From assembly GCA_013697655.1 (NCBI GenBank), contig JACCWK010000051.1, positions 1 through 64,000 of the forward strand: a DNA stretch of 64,000 nucleotides, given 5' to 3'. The translations under genes and the position numbers were made by a program. Origin of the DNA: Nitrosospira sp. Its GTDB lineage: Bacteria > Pseudomonadota > Gammaproteobacteria > Burkholderiales > Nitrosomonadaceae. The notes under the pieces are model-generated. The model did not search any database. It saw only the letters and a program-made list of their open reading frames with translations, and was not told where the DNA came from. Below are positions 61,601 to 64,000 of this stretch, piece after piece. Each line of letters opens with the position of its first letter. Position 1 is the first letter of the stretch.

Positions 61601-62035
61601 CTACCAATTCGTGATGTCCGCTGCCTCACCGGTACCACCAGGCTGGCCGTCCTTGCCGTAGGAGTACAAATCGAATTCAGAGCGTTCGCCCGGATTTTTA
61701 TAGAGATATGGTCGCCCCCACGGATCGGGCGGCGCCATTTTTTTGAGGTAGGGCCCCTGCCATTTCACCTCGTTGGTTGGACGCGTCGTCAAAGCAGCCA
61801 ATCCCTGTTCGGTAGGGGGATAATGTCCGATATCCAAACGATATTGATCCAATGCTTTTTCTATGGAGTCAATTTGGGCTTGTGCCGCTTTTACTTCAGA
61901 CTTGCCCACTTGGGAAAAATATTTAGGTGCCACATAGCCGGCCAGCAGGCCAATTATAACCATGACGACCAGCAATTCAAGCAGCGTAAATCCATTTACC
62001 ACTTGCTCGCGTCGATGGATACGCCACTGGTTCAT
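61601..62035 (-). CDS. gspG: Major pseudopilin GspG
   Basis: NGFTLLELLVVMVIIGLLAGYVAPKYFSQVGKSEVKAAQAQIDSIEKALDQYRLDIGHYPPTEQGLAALTTRP. Confidence 0.95.
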   Translation of the reverse strand: MNQWRIHRREQVVNGFTLLELLVVMVIIGLLAGYVAPKYFSQVGKSEVKAAQAQIDSIEKALDQYRLDIGHYPPTEQGLAALTTRPTNEVKWQGPYLKKMAPPDPWGRPYLYKNPGERSEFDLYSYGKDGQPGGTGEAADITNW

Positions 62036-62357
62036 TTAATATTCTCCAATGTACTCATAGCTTTACAGAACAACGCACAGTGTAAGCGTCTTACGTGACA
62101 AAACGATTACAAAGAAATGATGTGATGGGTGAAATGGATTGATCCGGAGATCAATTCGTGCGAATCATATATCCGTCTACGTAATGTCGCAAGCAGTATC
62201 AGGATAAAAATACTTGCGCGAATGGGGTCGAGCAGAATGTTTATTTGCTCTCCGCAGGCAAATTGGATTGAGTTGCATAATCAATAGAACCATACTATGA
62301 ATTAAGTTATATTTGTTCCTCTTTCTAAATCCGGAGGTTGGCAGAATACCAATCATC

Positions 62358-63065
62358 ATGGACCAATCCTCTAGCCTCCCCATCCGTGTCCTGTTGGTCG
62401 ATAGTCATCAGATTGTTCTATGGGGACTGGAAAAACTTATAAATAGCGAGTCTCCGCGCATGGAAGTCGTCGGCAAGGCGTGCAATAGCACAGAGGCCAG
62501 GCGATTGGCCAAGGAGAGTAAGCCCGATATTCTCTTACTCGATTTTGACCTCGGTGAGAGAGAAGAAAGAAGCGTGGATCTAATTTCTGATTTACTAAGA
62601 GATAGTAATTTTCACATCATTATCTTTACCGAAGTTCGCGATCAGGCTGCTATCGACGGGGCTGTGTTTAATGGCGCACGGGGCCTCGTGCACAAGGAGG
62701 AACCCACGCCAACTATTCTCAAGGCCATTCAAAAAGTTCACGATGGCGAACTGTGGCTCGACCGGGGCACTACCGGGCGGGTCTTTATCAACTTTTTACG
62801 TGCGGGGAGAAAGGCGCCCGCTGATTCCATTACGAGGAAGATCAACGCCCTTACACGCAAAGAACGCGCAATCGTTCATGCTTTCGCGAATGAAGCGGGC
62901 GCCTCGAACAAGAAAATCGCAGAGACGCTGTGCATTAGCGAACAAACCCTGCGTAATCATCTGACATCTATTTTCAGCAAATTGGAGATCAAGAACCGCT
63001 TCGATCTTTTTATGTTTGCCAGGCTTCACGATCATCACTTCCAATGTGACATGCTCTCTGCCTGA
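62358..63065 (+). CDS. NarL/LuxR-type response regulator
   Basis: Receiver domain (VLLVDSHQIVLWGLEKLI...ILLLDFDLG) and C-terminal HTH (ALTRKERAIVHAFANEAGASNKKIAETLCISEQTLRNHLTSIFSKLEIKNRFDLFMFA). ATG at 62358 preferred over 62313. Confidence 0.9.
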   Translation: MDQSSSLPIRVLLVDSHQIVLWGLEKLINSESPRMEVVGKACNSTEARRLAKESKPDILLLDFDLGEREERSVDLISDLLRDSNFHIIIFTEVRDQAAIDGAVFNGARGLVHKEEPTPTILKAIQKVHDGELWLDRGTTGRVFINFLRAGRKAPADSITRKINALTRKERAIVHAFANEAGASNKKIAETLCISEQTLRNHLTSIFSKLEIKNRFDLFMFARLHDHHFQCDMLSA

Positions 63066-63141
63066 ATCTTCCGCGAATCATTTATAGCTGATTGATGGCA
63101 GGAAGTCTCTCCATCCCCCTGTCCGCCACTCCTCAGGTATC

Positions 63142-63200
63142 TAGTACAAAAGTACTAATTCCAGGCAAAAAAAAAGTACAAGTCCTTCAGTAATAAGTAC
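63142..63200. promoter_or_regulatory. Cluster of GTAC-core motifs including a perfect inverted repeat TAGTAC-aaaa-GTACTA
   Basis: GTAC at 63144, 63152, 63176, 63197; contexts TAGTACAA, AAGTACTA, AAGTACAA, AAGTACAA; ~260 bp before the multicopper oxidase ATG. Confidence 0.4.
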
Positions 63201-63457
63201 AACTCTCCCGTAGTGCCGGAACGGGTTCCTAACCCATAATCGGAACCGGCAAAGAATAGCGCATTGAAGAAAGGGCGCCTCCTCTGAAGACAAGCTTAAA
63301 CCTCAACTGCGAGGGAATACCCATTCCCTCTGACATCTATCTATGAATCAGCGGGCCATTTTGATTGTTATCTGACAACTCGATGTTGTCGGCCTCCGCC
63401 ACTAATCTATTTTAATTTTACTAAAACCAAGCCATAACCCAGAGGAGCCTCGCGATA

Positions 63458-64000
63458 ATGAAGTGCCAACATAGCTATGCCACGGGGATTTTTGCAGCTT
63501 TCGATCTTCTTCAATACCCTTCAATTGCAAAGAAATTCAGAGGCTTCTGCATTGGGCTGAAAACTTGGTCCGCTCTGTCTCTGGCCATTTTTTTTCTACC
63601 TGCCGGGGAGACCATCGCCGCTAAGGACCATGCTAAGCACCAGATTGAAATGATCGCGGAAGAAATCGAAGATGGTTTACTTGCCTATCGTATGGTTGAG
63701 CATCACGTCGATGGCGTTAACATTACTTCCCGATACAGCAAGCAAGCCACAGTACCTGGGCCGACGATAGTTCTCACGGAAGGCGACAAGGTCAGGCTCA
63801 CCATACGCAACGGCGTCACCCTCAGACCTGATCAGCAAATCAGCGTTCATGTACATGGTGTCCATTACACAATCTTGAGCGATGGCACTCTCAAGATTAT
63901 CAACAAGATTGAAGATGAAGGCGCCTATCCCGATCATGGAGGACGTTTTTATACCTACCTCTGGGATGTTGCCCCGGGCACCGCGGGCACCTGGCCGTAC
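63458..64000 (+). CDS. Multicopper oxidase, N-terminal part, truncated by window end
   Basis: Manual translation open to base 64000; leader WSALSLAIFFLPAGETIAA; VPGPTIVLTEGDKVRLTIRN and VHVHGVHY cupredoxin motifs. Not listed in the ORF track. Confidence 0.82.
   Translation, partial: MKCQHSYATGIFAAFDLLQYPSIAKKFRGFCIGLKTWSALSLAIFFLPAGETIAAKDHAKHQIEMIAEEIEDGLLAYRMVEHHVDGVNITSRYSKQATVPGPTIVLTEGDKVRLTIRNGVTLRPDQQISVHVHGVHYTILSDGTLKIINKIEDEGAYPDHGGRFYTYLWDVAPGTAGTWPY

Noticed and set aside
1-64000. CRISPR arrays, tRNA, rRNA, prophage
   Set aside because: No regularly spaced repeats, cloverleaf or rRNA-like segments noticed by eye; a tRNAscan-SE, Infernal and CRISPR scan would be needed to exclude them formally.

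Overview
This looks like a chromosomal window from a betaproteobacterium, probably an ammonia oxidiser of the Nitrosospira/Nitrosomonas type. That assignment rests on gene content and protein style only; no search was run. Housekeeping blocks: dapF-DUF484-xerC-hslVU, rhlE, pnp/rpsO, trpGDC. A hopanoid biosynthesis/transport block follows: hpnG, shc, mlaA-like, hpnN, hpnM-like, hpnH. The second half is envelope and surface biology: (i) an ExbB fused to a DUF2341/LamG-like domain with ExbD, TonB, a putative porin and a coiled-coil protein; (ii) a two-partner secretion pair, a 3412-aa FHA-family exoprotein and its FhaC-type translocator; (iii) an exported protein, a PEP-CTERM protein and an EpsA-like LuxR regulator; (iv) a reduced type II secretion/type IV pilus-like cluster whose secretin ends in a cohesin-like domain. 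The window closes with a LuxR response regulator and a truncated multicopper oxidase. The strongest observations are: (1) a compact MNIO (DUF692)/DUF2063 RiPP-type locus whose putative precursor carries one EGKCG motif directly joined to two EF-hand loops; (2) a convincing c-di-GMP-I (GEMM) riboswitch, absent from the ORF track, in the leader of the PEP-CTERM gene and upstream of the co-directional FHA secretion genes; (3) the DUF2341-ExbB/ExbD/TonB/porin module. No CRISPR array, rRNA, tRNA or complete IS element was recognised.
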